From Actinoallomurus purpureus (GTDB taxonomy: Bacteria > Actinomycetota > Actinomycetes > Streptosporangiales > Streptosporangiaceae): DNA of 64,000 nucleotides. Made by a program: the position numbers and the translations under genes. Positions 17,801 through 26,324 of this stretch are shown here, piece by piece. Location of the stretch: contig NZ_JAMXMY010000003.1 in assembly GCF_024055795.1 (NCBI RefSeq), forward strand, positions 310,001 through 374,000. Direction: 5' to 3'. Below the pieces are notes generated by a model. The model was not told the origin of the DNA. It saw only the letters and a list, made by a program, of their open reading frames with translations, and did not search any database. How positions within the stretch are numbered: the first letter of the stretch is position 1; every line of letters begins with the position of its first letter.

Positions 17801-18169
17801 CTCGCCCGGAGCGGCGGCGGGCAGGTCGAGGCTCAGCTCCGCGCCGAAGATCGTGCCCACGCCGGTCCCCTTCGCGGCCTCCTTGAGCCGCACGGCCCCG
17901 TACATGCCGTCGTGGTCGGTGATGGCCAGGGCCTCCACGCCGAGCCGGACCGCCTCCTCGACCAGCTCGGCGGGGCTGGAGGCGCCGTCGAGGAAGCTGT
18001 ACGACGAGTGGCAGTGCAGCTCCGCCCACCCGCCCGCGCGCGGCGGCAGGCGCACGGGCCGCGCGGGCCGTTCCGCCGGGGCGGCGGGCCGCTCCACGGG
18101 CGGGGGCGAGCCCCAGGAGAGCCGCCGCTCGAACTCCCGCCACGGGATCCGCGGGTTATCGAACCCCAT
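14885..18169 (-). CDS. dnaE2: Error-prone DNA polymerase DnaE2
   Basis: A 1094-residue C-family polymerase, the usual DnaE2 length. It has an N-terminal PHP domain (WAELHCHSSYSFLDGASSP), palm motifs with GRGSAANSAVCYALGIT and PPDIDLDIE carrying the catalytic Asp residues, IHSGGMVICDRP, and a C-terminal OB region. It performs translesion synthesis and damage-induced mutagenesis with ImuA' and ImuB. The ATG at 18169 gives MGFDNPRIPW, the standard DnaE2 opening. It lies 29 bases after imuB, so the three mutasome genes are probably cotranscribed under the LexA-like box at 20625. Confidence 0.95.
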   Translation of the reverse strand: MGFDNPRIPWREFERRLSWGSPPPVERPAAPAERPARPVRLPPRAGGWAELHCHSSYSFLDGASSPAELVEEAVRLGVEALAITDHDGMYGAVRLKEAAKGTGVGTIFGAELSLDLPAAAPGEPDPGGRHLLVLARDVEGYARLSAAISRAQLAGGEKGRPVYDLTELAASHGGHWVILTGCRKGAVHAGENPEGELRALIELFGRENVFAELIDHDQPLDDARDDALYDLARRAGIGVVASNNVHYAAPRDAPLAQALAAVRARRGLDDMESWLPATGTAHLRSSEEMAARLARFPGVLERTVELARSCVFDLDLVAPNLPDWLVPPGHTEATWLRHLVAEGARERYGTRRQAPKAYRQIARELNVIEQLGFPGYFLIVHEIVEFCRDNDILCQGRGSAANSAVCYALGITGVDAVKHNLLFERFLSPGRDGPPDIDLDIENRRREEVIQHVYEKYGRDRAAQVANVITYRPRMAVRDAARALGFSPGQQDAWSRQLSPLYFTPVATPRRPPEPLPPDGIPEAVTALADRMQRLPRHLGIHSGGMVICDRPIGEVCPVEWARMPGRSVLQWDKDDCAAVGLVKFDLLGLGMLAALHDTFDLVGEFHGRRYDLHTIPPDDLDVYAMLCDADTVGVFQVESRAQMATLPRLKPKTFYDLVVEVALIRPGPIQGGSVHPYLRRRNGQEPPDIPHPLMRNALERTMGVPLFQEQMMQLAVDCAGFTPAESDALRQAMSAKRAPERVERLRDRLLSGMAERGIPAGIAEEVYEKILGFASFGFPESHAQSFAHLVYASAYLKRHYPAAFTAGLLRNQPMGFYNPQTLLGDARRHGVRILGVDVNASSDQATLEGPYTPAGDLPHAPGEPQPAIRLGLSAVRNLGEDAAKRIAAGRPYADLEDLVRRVPLSTAALEALATAGAFGCFGLGRREALWAAGALSHTRPDHLPGTAPGTAAPELPAMTVIEQTIADLWATGTSQHHPIAHVRAALDERGALPLAAVKGVPGDTNILVAGVVTHRQRPGTANGVIFFNLEDETGMLNVLCRPQIWERFRNIAFQAQALLIHGRLERHDGAANLIATRLQRLPVATTTRSRDFR

Positions 18170-18198
18170 GACGGCTCCCGGAAGCGTGCCGATAGCGG

Positions 18199-19740
18199 TC
18201 AGGCATAGTCGGCCTCGATGTACCAGTTGCCGCCCTCGACGATGAGCAGGCGCGCGCCGCCGTCGGCGGTGACGACCTGGAACCGCGCGCGGCGGCGGAA
18301 CCGCGCCGGGTCCCACCAGCGTTCCCGGGCCGGCCATGGGCCCGTCCACGCGGTCACCGGCAGGACGCGCCCGGCGATCTCGATCTGGCGGGGCGGGGCG
18401 GAGACCACGCAGCGGGCGCTGACCGTGACCGGCGCGCCGTCGGCGCCGGTCACGCGGACGGGCAGCGGTTCGGGATGGACCACCGCCGGCGCCGGGTCGG
18501 GGATGCGCCCGGGCCACTGGCCCTCCGACGCGCCCGGCTTGGGCGGGAGGTCGCCGACCGGCACCCGGACGACGCGCTCGCCGGGCCCGCGCCCGCCCAC
18601 CGGGAACGGCCGGACGATCGCCTGATGGCCGAGCATGGCCTGGACCCGCGCGGCCGCCCGCATGATCCGGTCGGAGACCGTGACCTGTCCCCACAGCGCC
18701 TCCTGCCGTCCCTCGTCGGGGACGAGCTGGTCGGGCAGGAGCCGCAGCGAGACGATGCCGCCGACGCCCTCCTCGTCGGGGGAGGTCTCCCAGGACGACA
18801 GCTGCCAGCGGACCCGTTCGGCGACGGCGAGGGCGGACAGCGCCCCGTCGTGCCGCCACAGCCGTGACTGCGTACGCCCGTGGGCGTCCGTCACCTCGAC
18901 ACCGATCCGTACGCAGGTCAGGGCCTCGGTGGCGAGCGCCTCGTGCAGGTGCTCGGCGAGCGTCTTGGCGGCGAAGACGACCTGTTCGGCCGCCACGGCG
19001 GGCGGGTCGAACTCCGTCGTCACACTCAGATCGGTGTGCGGCGGCCGGGGGGCGGGCGGCCGGGCGTCCAGGCCACGGGCCAGCCGGTGCGCGCGTACCT
19101 CGTCGGTGCCGAAGCGGCCCGCGACGTGCCGGGCCGGCAGGGCCGCGAACGCGCCCAGCGTACGGATGCCGAGCCGGGGCAGCAGGTCGGCGAGCTCCGG
19201 CCGGTCCAGGACGCTCACCGGGTACGGCGCGAGGAAGTCCGCGGTGCCGCCCGCTGGCACGATCAGGCCGCCGTTCGCGGTGCGCGCGGCCAGCTCGGCG
19301 GCGAACAGGCCGTCGGCGATGCCCACGCCGCAGTCGAAACCCCGCTCGACCACGGTGTCCTGGACGTGGATCCGCAGCGACTCCTCCGCCGTGTCCCGGT
19401 CGGTGCCGCCGTGGTAGCGGGCCGCGCCGCGCACCGGGATGGCGCAGACGCCGGGCCGTACGACCTCGACCCAGGGGGTGATGGCCGAGACGGCGGCGGC
19501 CACCGTTTCGAAGAGCCGCCCCTCCGCGTCGGGGTCGCGGTCGTGGATCACCAGGTCCGGGCAGTGCCGCTGGGCGTCGCGCAGCCGCTGATCCCGGCGT
19601 ACGCCCGCGGCGCGCGCCGCCGCCGAGCACGCCGCGACCCGGCCCGAGGCGACCACCGCGGCGGGGGTGCTCGCCTCCAGGCCCACCGCCGTGACCGGCC
19701 AGTCCGGGCACCACACGACGAGCACGCGCGGTACGGTCAC
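18199..19740 (-). CDS. imuB: ImuB-like Y-family polymerase homologue
   Basis: A 513-residue protein of the ImuB group (Mycobacterium Rv3394c type). It opens VPRVLVVWCPDWPVTAVGLE, then shows a Y-family fold without the usual catalytic acidic triplet, a helix-hairpin-helix region (LADLLPRLGIRTLGAFAALP), a little-finger region and a C-terminal protein-interaction tail. ImuB is thought to be a non-catalytic hub linking DnaE2 and ImuA' to the beta clamp. The GTG at 19740 is chosen because the conserved opening starts there. Upstream lie 211 bases of degenerate repeats before the imuA' stop. Confidence 0.88.
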   Translation of the reverse strand: MTVPRVLVVWCPDWPVTAVGLEASTPAAVVASGRVAACSAAARAAGVRRDQRLRDAQRHCPDLVIHDRDPDAEGRLFETVAAAVSAITPWVEVVRPGVCAIPVRGAARYHGGTDRDTAEESLRIHVQDTVVERGFDCGVGIADGLFAAELAARTANGGLIVPAGGTADFLAPYPVSVLDRPELADLLPRLGIRTLGAFAALPARHVAGRFGTDEVRAHRLARGLDARPPAPRPPHTDLSVTTEFDPPAVAAEQVVFAAKTLAEHLHEALATEALTCVRIGVEVTDAHGRTQSRLWRHDGALSALAVAERVRWQLSSWETSPDEEGVGGIVSLRLLPDQLVPDEGRQEALWGQVTVSDRIMRAAARVQAMLGHQAIVRPFPVGGRGPGERVVRVPVGDLPPKPGASEGQWPGRIPDPAPAVVHPEPLPVRVTGADGAPVTVSARCVVSAPPRQIEIAGRVLPVTAWTGPWPARERWWDPARFRRRARFQVVTADGGARLLIVEGGNWYIEADYA

Positions 19741-19950
19741 CGGCCCACCGCCGCTGCCTGGCGCGCGGCGAGTGCGCGCGGCGGGGTGGCCGGTCCGCTG
19801 CCGGGGGCCGACGGGACGAGTGCGCGCGGTACGGTCACCGCCCAACGCCGCATGGTCATCGGCCCGCCGTCGGGTTCTGGCCTGAGGAGTGCGCGGCGTG
19901 TGGTCGCCGGCTCGCCGCCGGGACCCGGCGCGTCGGAGAGTGGTGGACGC
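19720..19950. repeat. Degenerate GC-rich repeats between imuA' and imuB
   Basis: About four imperfect units of 48-66 bases, each carrying a variant of GAGTGCGCGCGGTACGGTCA followed by a GCCGGCCC-rich stretch. The imuB start itself is inside one unit. The repeats look like internal duplication of the imuB translation-start region. Function is unknown. Confidence 0.5.
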
Positions 19951-19951
19951 G

Positions 19952-20614
19952 TCATCCCGCGACGGCCTCCAGACGCGCCGGTCCCTCGTGCTCGGCGACG
20001 GCAACGGCACCGTCCGGGCCGGGCAGCCACAGCCAGACCCGGTGGCCGGGGGCTGCGGCGCCGCGCCCGGAGACGGCCACGAGCGCACGGCGTCCGCGCA
20101 GGTGGCCGGTGCCGTCCCCGACGCCGGACCAGTGGTTCGTCTCGACGCGCAGCCGCAGGGCAGCGCCCGCCCACGGCCCGGTCGTGACCAGCGCGCACCC
20201 GTTCCGGCGCGCCAGCGTGGTCAGCCGCCGGGCCACGTGCGCGGGAGGCTCCTCCGGTGGCCGCACGAGCACCATCGCGCAGCCGTCGGTCAGCGCGGCG
20301 ACCACGTCGGCCCACCGTCGTCCCGGATCGTCGACGAGCAGGACCCGTGTCGGGTCGAGGCCGCCGTCCTCGCCGCCGAACGCCGTCGCGGCGAGGACGT
20401 GCGCCTCCGGCAGGCCGACGATCGCACACCACCGGTCCCCGAGCCCGGCCGCCAGCGCGAGGGCCAGAGTGGTCGAGCCGTCCACGCCGGTGACCGTGCC
20501 GGGACGCAGCCCGCCCCCCGGGACAATCGCGCGCAGCGCAGGCAGCACAGGGATCGGCTCCATGCCGGCCAGAGCCGAGAAGCCCTCCGTGACCTGCGAC
20601 GATAGCTCGCTCAC
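19952..20614 (-). CDS. imuA': ImuA'-like RecA-fold mutasome protein
   Basis: A 220-residue protein resembling the accessory protein encoded with imuB and dnaE2 in actinobacteria (Rv3395c type). It has a RecA-like nucleotide region beginning LRPGTVTGVDGSTTLALALA with a degenerate Walker A, and a C-terminal HRVWLWLPGPDGAV segment. The GTG at 20614 is chosen over the ATG at 20632 because that ATG falls inside the LexA-like box. It is the first gene of the mutasome operon. The role in translesion synthesis is by homology and neighbourhood. Confidence 0.8.
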   Translation of the reverse strand: MSELSSQVTEGFSALAGMEPIPVLPALRAIVPGGGLRPGTVTGVDGSTTLALALAAGLGDRWCAIVGLPEAHVLAATAFGGEDGGLDPTRVLLVDDPGRRWADVVAALTDGCAMVLVRPPEEPPAHVARRLTTLARRNGCALVTTGPWAGAALRLRVETNHWSGVGDGTGHLRGRRALVAVSGRGAAAPGHRVWLWLPGPDGAVAVAEHEGPARLEAVAG

Positions 20615-20624
20615 TCGACAATCA

Positions 20625-20640
20625 TCGAACATCTATTCGA
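20625..20640. promoter_or_regulatory. LexA-like SOS box of the mutasome operon
   Basis: TCGAACATCTATTCGA, one mismatch from the actinobacterial SOS palindrome TCGAAC-N4-GTTCGA. It lies 10 bases upstream of the imuA' GTG, so LexA would block initiation and DNA damage would induce imuA'-imuB-dnaE2. Confidence 0.75.
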
Positions 20641-20767
20641 CTGAAATCAAGTCGATCGCCGCGCGCAACGTCGGACCCGGCCGACCGCGCGGACCGTTCC
20701 AGCGCCGAAGACGCCATGGTCACGATGGATATGTCGGCGCCATGACGGTGTGGATCGCCTGTGTGAG

Positions 20768-20804
20768 AGCGCCGTTCTCCCGGCGTCGGGCTGGGAGAAC
20801 GGCG
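20768..20804 (-). terminator. Hairpin terminator
   Basis: A perfect 13-base stem (GCGCCGTTCTCCC with GGGAGAACGGCGC) around an 11-base loop, about 90 bases after the oxidoreductase stop codon. There is no clear T-run. The remaining 20641-20892 holds no gene that I can support. Confidence 0.6.
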
Positions 20805-20892
20805 CCAGGTGGTGGCTGGCTGATCAGGCCGAGTCGATCAGCTGGTGCACGAGATCGGCATGGGCGCTGCTCGCAGGCGTGTTCCTTCGCTG

Positions 20893-21891
20893 TCAGTGCT
20901 GGACGGTGACGACGATCTTGCCGAGCTGGCCGTTCGCTTCCATGTGCCGGTGGGCATCGGCGATGTCGGCCAGGTCGAAGGTGGCGTCGATCACCGGCTT
21001 CAGGGCGCCGGAGCGCAGGCCGGCGTTGATGAACGCCTCCCCGCGGCGCAGGGCGGCCGGGTCGTCGGTGACGACGTTGAGGCCGAATCCGAAGATGTTG
21101 AGCGGCCAGTTCATCGGCAAGGGGGCAGGTCGCGGGTCGAGCCAGCCGTAGACGATCAATATGCCGTCCCGGGCCACCGTCCGGGCGAGGTCGGCCAGGC
21201 CGGGCCCGCCGACGGAGTCGAAGACCAGCCGTGCGCCACGGTCTGAGGTGAGAGCGTGGACTCGTTCGACCAGGTCACCTTCGTCCATGGCCAGGACGTG
21301 CGCGGCTCCGGCCCGCAGCAGCCGGTCTGTCTTGGCGGCGGTGCGGGTGACGGCGATGGGGACGGCGCCGAGATGGTCGGCGATCTGGATGGCCGCCATT
21401 CCGACGCTGCTGGAGGCGGCGGTGATGACCACCTCATCGCCCGGGTTCATCCGGCCGACCTCCACCAGAGCGCCGTAGGCGGTGAGGTAGGACAGCCATA
21501 CGGCGGCTCCGGTGATCGCGTCCACCGAGTCCGGTCGTCGCAGGAGGCTGCGGGCGGCGACGTTGACCCGGTCGCCGTAAATGCCGTGGCTGGACATGTT
21601 GATGCCGGTGGCCAGGATGCTGACCGCGTCACCGGGAGTGAAGTCGTCGACGCCCGATCCGACGGCCTCGACCACTCCGGCGGCCTCGGTTCCGAGCCGT
21701 GAGGCGGGCAGTGTCGGCTGGTAGTAGTACCCGCCGGCGCGGAACAACGCCTCGGACCGGTTCAGCCCGATCGCATCGATCCGGACCTGTACCTGTCCCT
21801 CGCCGGGTTCGCCGATCCGTACCTTCTCCAGGCGCAGCGCTTCGGGGCCGCCCAGCTCGTCGAACAGCACCGCCGTGGCCATCATCGGCAT
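20893..21891 (-). CDS. Zinc-type alcohol dehydrogenase / quinone oxidoreductase family protein
   Basis: A 332-residue medium-chain reductase, probably NADPH-dependent. It has an N-terminal GroES-like domain (RIDAIGLNRSEALFRAGGYY) and a Rossmann domain with VVITAASSSVGMAAIQIADHLGA and FDSVGGPGLADLAR. Structural and catalytic zinc ligands are not evident, so the quinone-oxidoreductase subgroup is more likely than true alcohol dehydrogenases. The ATG at 21891 follows AAGGATGGG. It is divergent from a TetR regulator with a shared intergenic palindrome, so the regulator probably controls it. The substrate is unknown. Confidence 0.85.
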   Translation of the reverse strand: MPMMATAVLFDELGGPEALRLEKVRIGEPGEGQVQVRIDAIGLNRSEALFRAGGYYYQPTLPASRLGTEAAGVVEAVGSGVDDFTPGDAVSILATGINMSSHGIYGDRVNVAARSLLRRPDSVDAITGAAVWLSYLTAYGALVEVGRMNPGDEVVITAASSSVGMAAIQIADHLGAVPIAVTRTAAKTDRLLRAGAAHVLAMDEGDLVERVHALTSDRGARLVFDSVGGPGLADLARTVARDGILIVYGWLDPRPAPLPMNWPLNIFGFGLNVVTDDPAALRRGEAFINAGLRSGALKPVIDATFDLADIADAHRHMEANGQLGKIVVTVQH

Positions 21892-21947
21892 CCCATCCTT
21901 ATCGGGCGGCGCTCGTTTTCCGTGCACCGTTCAATATTCATGCGGCG

Positions 21948-21967
21948 TACTGTACTGGAGCGCTGTA
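21948..21967. promoter_or_regulatory. Candidate TetR operator
   Basis: The imperfect inverted repeat TACTGTACT-GG-AGCGCTGTA (six of nine arm positions pair) just before the tetR start, in the divergent promoter region with the oxidoreductase. Confidence 0.5.
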
Positions 21968-21978
21968 AGGTGTCAAGC

Positions 21979-22692
21979 GTGGACGAGCAGATACCTGGCA
22001 GGCGGGCGCGGCTTCGGGCGCAGACCATCGCGGAGATCAAGGCGATCGCGTTGAAGCTCATGACCGACGGCGGTGCGGATGCAATCTCGCTGCGCGCGAT
22101 CGCTCGCGAGATGGCGATGAGCGGCAGCGCGATCTACAGCTACTTCGAAACCCGTGACGCGCTCATCACCACGTTGATCAACGACGTTTACACGTCACTG
22201 GTGGATCAGGTGGAGGCCGCCCGTGACGCCTGCCCGCCGGACGATGCCGCCGGCCGGATCCTGGCCTGGGGACAGGCCGTACGCGAGTGGGCGCTGGCCA
22301 ACCCGGAGGGCTTCCGGCTGATCTACGGCGATCCCGTCGCCGGATACCAGGCACCCGAGACCGGGCCCGCTCCCGAAGCCGCCAAACGGGCCTGCCTGGG
22401 GCTTGCCGGACTGGTGGCCGCCGCCTGGCCGCACGCCGAGAACCTCCAGTCCACCGGCGATCATCAATGGTCCGACTTCGCCCCGACCCTGGTGGCGACG
22501 GTCCGTGAGGCATTCCCCGACCTTCCGCCCGCGGCCCTTGCCCTCGCCCTCCGCGTCTGGGGCCGCATGCACGGCCTGATCGCCCTGGAGATCTACGGTC
22601 ACCTCGGCCCGCAGACCCGCGAGCCCGCCAAGCTCTACCACGCCGAAATGCTCGACCTGGCCAAATCGCTGGGCCTCAAACCACCGAAGTAA
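21979..22692 (+). CDS. TetR-family transcriptional regulator
   Basis: A 237-residue TetR repressor. The N-terminal helix-turn-helix covers about residues 8-55 (ISLRAIAREMAMSGSAIYSY, then FETRDALITTLINDVY), followed by an all-helical ligand domain with EWALANPEGFRLIYGDPVAG, a WHG-type C-terminal domain motif. The GTG at 21979 has AAGG eight bases upstream; the GTG at 21970 is an alternative. It is divergent from the quinone oxidoreductase and is the likely repressor of it. The effector is unknown. Confidence 0.88.
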   Translation: MDEQIPGRRARLRAQTIAEIKAIALKLMTDGGADAISLRAIAREMAMSGSAIYSYFETRDALITTLINDVYTSLVDQVEAARDACPPDDAAGRILAWGQAVREWALANPEGFRLIYGDPVAGYQAPETGPAPEAAKRACLGLAGLVAAAWPHAENLQSTGDHQWSDFAPTLVATVREAFPDLPPAALALALRVWGRMHGLIALEIYGHLGPQTREPAKLYHAEMLDLAKSLGLKPPK

Positions 22693-23026
22693 GCAGGCGG
22701 GCCTTCCCGCCATCAAGCGACCGACCCCTCACACCCCAGGGGCTCCCCGGCGCGGCACGCGACCTTCCTCGGCCCGCCGACAGTGCTGGAAATCGAGCCC
22801 GATCGCCAACTAACGCTGGGAGATCCCGGCGGGGGAGCGGCGTGCGGAGCGCTCGGTAAAGGTCGCCGAGTGAGCGGACTTCGTCCCGATTCGCCTGCCG
22901 ACACGGCTCCGTTCACCGAGCATTCCGCACGTCCTGCGATTCGCCGACCGCGTCAGTGGAGCGGCGCTCCGAAGTGGTCGGCCAGACCCCGGCCGGTCGT
23001 GCGGGCCTCCTCCGCCTCGGGTGCGA
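22693..23026. other. Intergenic stretch without recognised gene
   Basis: 334 bases between the TetR stop and the VOC stop. I see no ORF with plausible codon use, no convincing hairpin and no repeat. Confidence 0.6.
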
Positions 23027-23446
23027 CTACGGGGTTTCCGCCGGCTGGCTGATATTGACCATCCACGAGACGCCGAACTGGTCGACGCACATGCCGAACT
23101 CGTCACCCCAGGCCTGCTTCTGCAGCGGCATCGTGGTGGTTCCGGCCGCGGACAGCTTCTCCCAGTAACCGCGCAACAGATCGGCGTCGTCGCCGCTGAG
23201 GCTCAGCGAGACACCCGACATGGGCCGGTACTCCATGCTGCTGGGGATGTCGGCACCCATGATCGTGTAACCGGCGTCGGTCTCGAGCATCGCGTGCATG
23301 ATCCGGTCGGCGTCGGGTGAATCCTCGGCGCCGAACCCGGCGTAGGTGTTGACGGCGAGGTTTCCGCCGAACACGTCGGCGTAGAACTCCATCGCCTGGC
23401 GGGCGTTGCCGTTGAAGCTGAGGTACGGGTTCAGTCGAGAAGTCAT
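23027..23446 (-). CDS. VOC-family (PhnB-like) protein
   Basis: A 139-residue glyoxalase/bleomycin-resistance fold of the PhnB-like branch: RLNPYLSFNGNARQAMEFYA, then FGGNLAVNTYAGFG, GADIPSSM and WGDEFGMCVDQFGVSWMVNI. Members bind a metal or small substrate as paired beta-alpha-beta units; the reaction here cannot be told. The ATG at 23446 has GGAGA upstream. It is monocistronic, with no informative neighbours. Confidence 0.85.
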   Translation of the reverse strand: MTSRLNPYLSFNGNARQAMEFYADVFGGNLAVNTYAGFGAEDSPDADRIMHAMLETDAGYTIMGADIPSSMEYRPMSGVSLSLSGDDADLLRGYWEKLSAAGTTTMPLQKQAWGDEFGMCVDQFGVSWMVNISQPAETP

Positions 23447-23668
23447 GATCTCTCCAAGGACTGTGCTCCGGACGAAAGCCCGGTCGGCCGAGGCGGCGGC
23501 GTAGATGAGAGCTACGCGGGCGCGCTGTCATGACCAGCGTAGGCCGTCGGTCCGGCATCCAGCCGGTTGCCTGGCGGGCCAAGGCCGGCCTCGCCGATCC
23601 TGCGAGGGAGAATCGGCCGGAGGACGATCCGTCGTCCCTGGATCCGCTGGGAAAGGACCTCTTTCGCC

Positions 23669-24004
23669 GTGCTCGTCGCCCGTTCCGTCGCCCTGTTCGT
23701 CCTCGCGGCCCTGTTCGAGATCGGCGGGGCGTGGCTGGTGTGGCAGGGAGCCCGTGAGCATCGCGGCTGGCCCTGGATCGGCGCGGGCATCGTCGTGCTG
23801 GGCCTGTACGGGTTCGTCGCCACGTTCCAGCCCGACGCCCACTTCGGGCGGGTCCTCGCCGCCTACGGCGGGGTCTTCGTCGCCGGGTCGCTCGCCTGGG
23901 GAGTGGTCGCCGACGGATACCGTCCCGATCGTTTCGACGTCATCGGCGCCCTGATCTGCCTGGCCGGGATGGCTGTCATCATGTACGCCCCGCGCGGTCA
24001 CTGA
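23669..24004 (+). CDS. YnfA/UPF0060-family membrane protein
   Basis: A 111-residue integral membrane protein with four hydrophobic segments: [58 protein letters not shown] and the terminal [16 protein letters not shown]. The blocks and length match UPF0060, a small four-helix family related to small multidrug transporters. The GTG at 23669 follows GAAAGGA; upstream in-frame sequence lacks family similarity. Its 3' end overlaps the tail of the convergent histidine kinase by 26 bases. Its function is not established. Confidence 0.88.
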   Translation: MLVARSVALFVLAALFEIGGAWLVWQGAREHRGWPWIGAGIVVLGLYGFVATFQPDAHFGRVLAAYGGVFVAGSLAWGVVADGYRPDRFDVIGALICLAGMAVIMYAPRGH

Positions 24005-25448
24005 AACCCGTATCACCCGGGCGCTCCGCACAGGACGGGGCTCGGGGGAGGCGGACGGTGAACGTCGCGCCCTTGTCCGGCGCCGACGTGACGCCGACCG
24101 TGCCGTCGTGCGCCTTGGCGACGGCGGCGACGATGGACAGGCCGAGGCCGGCCCCGCCGTGTTCGCGGGAGCGGGAGTGGTCGGTCCGGTAGAAGCGTTC
24201 GAAGACCCGCTCGCGCTGGCCCTCGGTCAGTCCGGGGCCGTGATCGGTCACGGCGATCTCCACCTGGCCGTCGGCGACGCCGATCCGTACCGTGGCCGGG
24301 GCGCCCGCGGGCGTGTGCCGCCGTACGTTGGCGAGGAGGTTGTCGAGGACCTGGCGCAGGCGCATCGCGTCGCCGAGCACCACGGCCCCGCCCGCTGTTT
24401 CCAGGTCGATCGGCCGGTCGGGTTCGACGGCGTGGGTGCCGGCCACGGCCTCCGCCGCGAGCCGGGCCAGGTCGACGGGTTCGCGTTCGAGCGGGCGTCC
24501 CTGGTCGAGCCGGGCCAGAAGGAGCAGCTCGTCGACGAGCACCCCCATCCGCTCGGCCTCCGCCTCGATGCGGGCCATGGTCTTGGCCAGGTCGTCGGGG
24601 CGTTCGGCCGCCCCTCGGCGGAACAGCTCCGCGTACCCGCGGACGGTGGCGACGGGCGTGCGCAGCTCGTGGGAGGCGTCGGCGACGAACCGCCGGAGCC
24701 GTTCCTCGGACGCCTCGCGTTCCCGGAACGCCGTCTCGATCTGGCCGAGCATGTCGTTCAGCGCCTGGCCGAGGCGCCCCACCTCGGTGCGCGGCTCGGC
24801 GCGGCGCACGCGGCGGGACAGGTCGCCGGCGCCGATCGCGCGGGCCGTGTCGCTGATCTCCTCCAGCGGGCGCAGGCCGCGGCGGATGGACCGGAGCGCG
24901 AGGAGGCCGACGGCGGCCAGCGCGATGGACGAGACGATCATTTCGACCCTCGCCAGGTGCCTGATGGCGCTCTCGGTGTCCCTCGTGGGCATGCCGATGA
25001 GCAGGATCCGCCCGCTGGGAAGCCGGGAGACGCGGATCCGCCAGTCCGTCTTGGGGTGCAGGCCGTCGACCTTGAAGAACCGTGCGCCGTCCGTGTTCCG
25101 GGCCGTCGCGGGCCGGGGGGCCGGGTGTTGTGGCAGCGGCGGCGTGTCCAGCGCGGTGAACGTCTGGAGGATCCGGCCGTCCGCCATGCGGATCTGCATG
25201 AAGGACGGGATGGCGTCGCTGGCGGCCAGCGCCTGGACCAGCCAGACGCCTTTCGTGGCCACCCGGACGGAGCCGTCGGCACGGTCGCCGAGCGCCGTCT
25301 CCATCGCCAGGCCGACCGCGTTCAGCTGCCGGTCGGTCCGGCGGCCGATGTCGTACCGCAGCGCCGCGAAGCTGCCCACCGCGGCGACCGCCAGCCCGGC
25401 GGCGAGCAGGCCCAGCAGCGTCAGGATGAGGCGTCTGCGCAGGGACAT
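23979..25448 (-). CDS. Two-component sensor histidine kinase
   Basis: A 489-residue membrane kinase. It has a first helix ([20 protein letters not shown]), an extracytoplasmic sensor region of about 120 residues, a second helix ([14 protein letters not shown]), HAMP, then the dimerisation box [20 protein letters not shown] with the phosphorylated His, and a catalytic domain with [19 protein letters not shown] and [10 protein letters not shown]. The ATG at 25448 overlaps the response-regulator stop by one base, so the two proteins are coupled and cognate. The stimulus is unknown. The organisation resembles the MprB/TcrY type of actinobacterial sensors. Confidence 0.92.
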   Translation of the reverse strand: MSLRRRLILTLLGLLAAGLAVAAVGSFAALRYDIGRRTDRQLNAVGLAMETALGDRADGSVRVATKGVWLVQALAASDAIPSFMQIRMADGRILQTFTALDTPPLPQHPAPRPATARNTDGARFFKVDGLHPKTDWRIRVSRLPSGRILLIGMPTRDTESAIRHLARVEMIVSSIALAAVGLLALRSIRRGLRPLEEISDTARAIGAGDLSRRVRRAEPRTEVGRLGQALNDMLGQIETAFREREASEERLRRFVADASHELRTPVATVRGYAELFRRGAAERPDDLAKTMARIEAEAERMGVLVDELLLLARLDQGRPLEREPVDLARLAAEAVAGTHAVEPDRPIDLETAGGAVVLGDAMRLRQVLDNLLANVRRHTPAGAPATVRIGVADGQVEIAVTDHGPGLTEGQRERVFERFYRTDHSRSREHGGAGLGLSIVAAVAKAHDGTVGVTSAPDKGATFTVRLPRAPSCAERPGDTGFSDRAGRT

Positions 25449-26149
25449 CACGACGCCCGGGGCAGGCGCAGGACGTATCCGATGCGCGGCACCGTGTGGA
25501 TCAACGGCGGATCGACGGCGTCGACCTTGCGGCGCAGGTAGCTGATGTACGTCTGGACGACGCCGTCGTTGCCGCCGAAGTCGTAGTTCCAGACGTGGTC
25601 GAGGATCTGCCGTTTCGACAGCACCCGCCCGGCGTTGATGACGAGGTACCGCAGCAGCTTGAACTCGGTCGGCGTGAGCTCCAGGGTCGTGCCGCCCCGG
25701 GACACCACGTAGGCGTCCTCGTCGATCTCCAGGTCGGCGAAGGCGAGCCGTGCGGTGGCGGCGCCGCCCGGGCGGCTCGTCCGGCGCAGTACGGCGCGGA
25801 TCCGGGCGATGAGCTCCTCGAGGCTGAACGGCTTGGTGACGTAGTCGTCACCACCGACCGTCAGCCCGGTGATCTTGTCTTCGGTGGCGTCGCGGGCGGT
25901 CAGGAACACCACGGGCGCCTCGCACCCGTTCCGGCGCAGCCTTCGGCAGGTGTCGAGCCCGGACCCGTCCGGCAGCATCACGTCCAGCACGATGAGGTCC
26001 GGCCGGAACGCCGTCACCTGGGTCAGGGCCTCGGCGCCCGTGCCCGCCACGGCGGGCTCGAATCCCTCGTACCGCAGCGCCGTGGCGACCAGATCGGCCA
26101 GGTAGGGCTCGTCGTCGACGACGAGCACCCGGATGGTGGGGTCGGTCAC
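25448..26149 (-). CDS. OmpR/PhoB-family response regulator
   Basis: A 233-residue regulator. The receiver domain has VVDDEPYLADLV, phosphoacceptor Asp in LIVLDVMLPDGSG, and Lys in VTKPF. The winged-helix output domain has LELTPTEFKLLRYLVINAGR and RRKVDAVDPPLIHTVPRIGY. The GTG at 26149 gives a canonical N-terminus; an upstream extension lacks similarity. Three direct repeats spaced 11 bases lie just upstream and probably mediate autoregulation. The partner kinase follows directly. Confidence 0.93.
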   Translation of the reverse strand: MTDPTIRVLVVDDEPYLADLVATALRYEGFEPAVAGTGAEALTQVTAFRPDLIVLDVMLPDGSGLDTCRRLRRNGCEAPVVFLTARDATEDKITGLTVGGDDYVTKPFSLEELIARIRAVLRRTSRPGGAATARLAFADLEIDEDAYVVSRGGTTLELTPTEFKLLRYLVINAGRVLSKRQILDHVWNYDFGGNDGVVQTYISYLRRKVDAVDPPLIHTVPRIGYVLRLPRAS

Positions 26150-26173
26150 GGCGCCCAGTGTCCCGCGCCCTTC

Positions 26174-26203
26174 TGTGAGAACGCTGTGAGAATCCTGTGA
26201 CAG
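26174..26203. promoter_or_regulatory. Direct-repeat response-regulator site
   Basis: TGTGAGAA at 26174, TGTGAGAA at 26185 and TGTGAC at 26196, spaced 11 bases apart. Such phased direct repeats are the usual binding form for OmpR-family dimers. They sit 25 bases upstream of the regulator start. Confidence 0.65.
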
Positions 26204-26324
26204 GGAACTCCCAGAACGGGCACACGGCGCCCGACAAGCAGGCTGCGCGTCCGGCCCGCCCCGCTGCCACTTGAGCCCGGACCCGAGCCGGTGGCGGCCG
26301 GTCGCTGACACCGCCCACGCAGGG

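Noticed and set aside
20641-20892. Possible small gene between imuA' and the oxidoreductase
   Set aside because: The only frames overlap the terminator hairpin and lack a ribosome-binding site.
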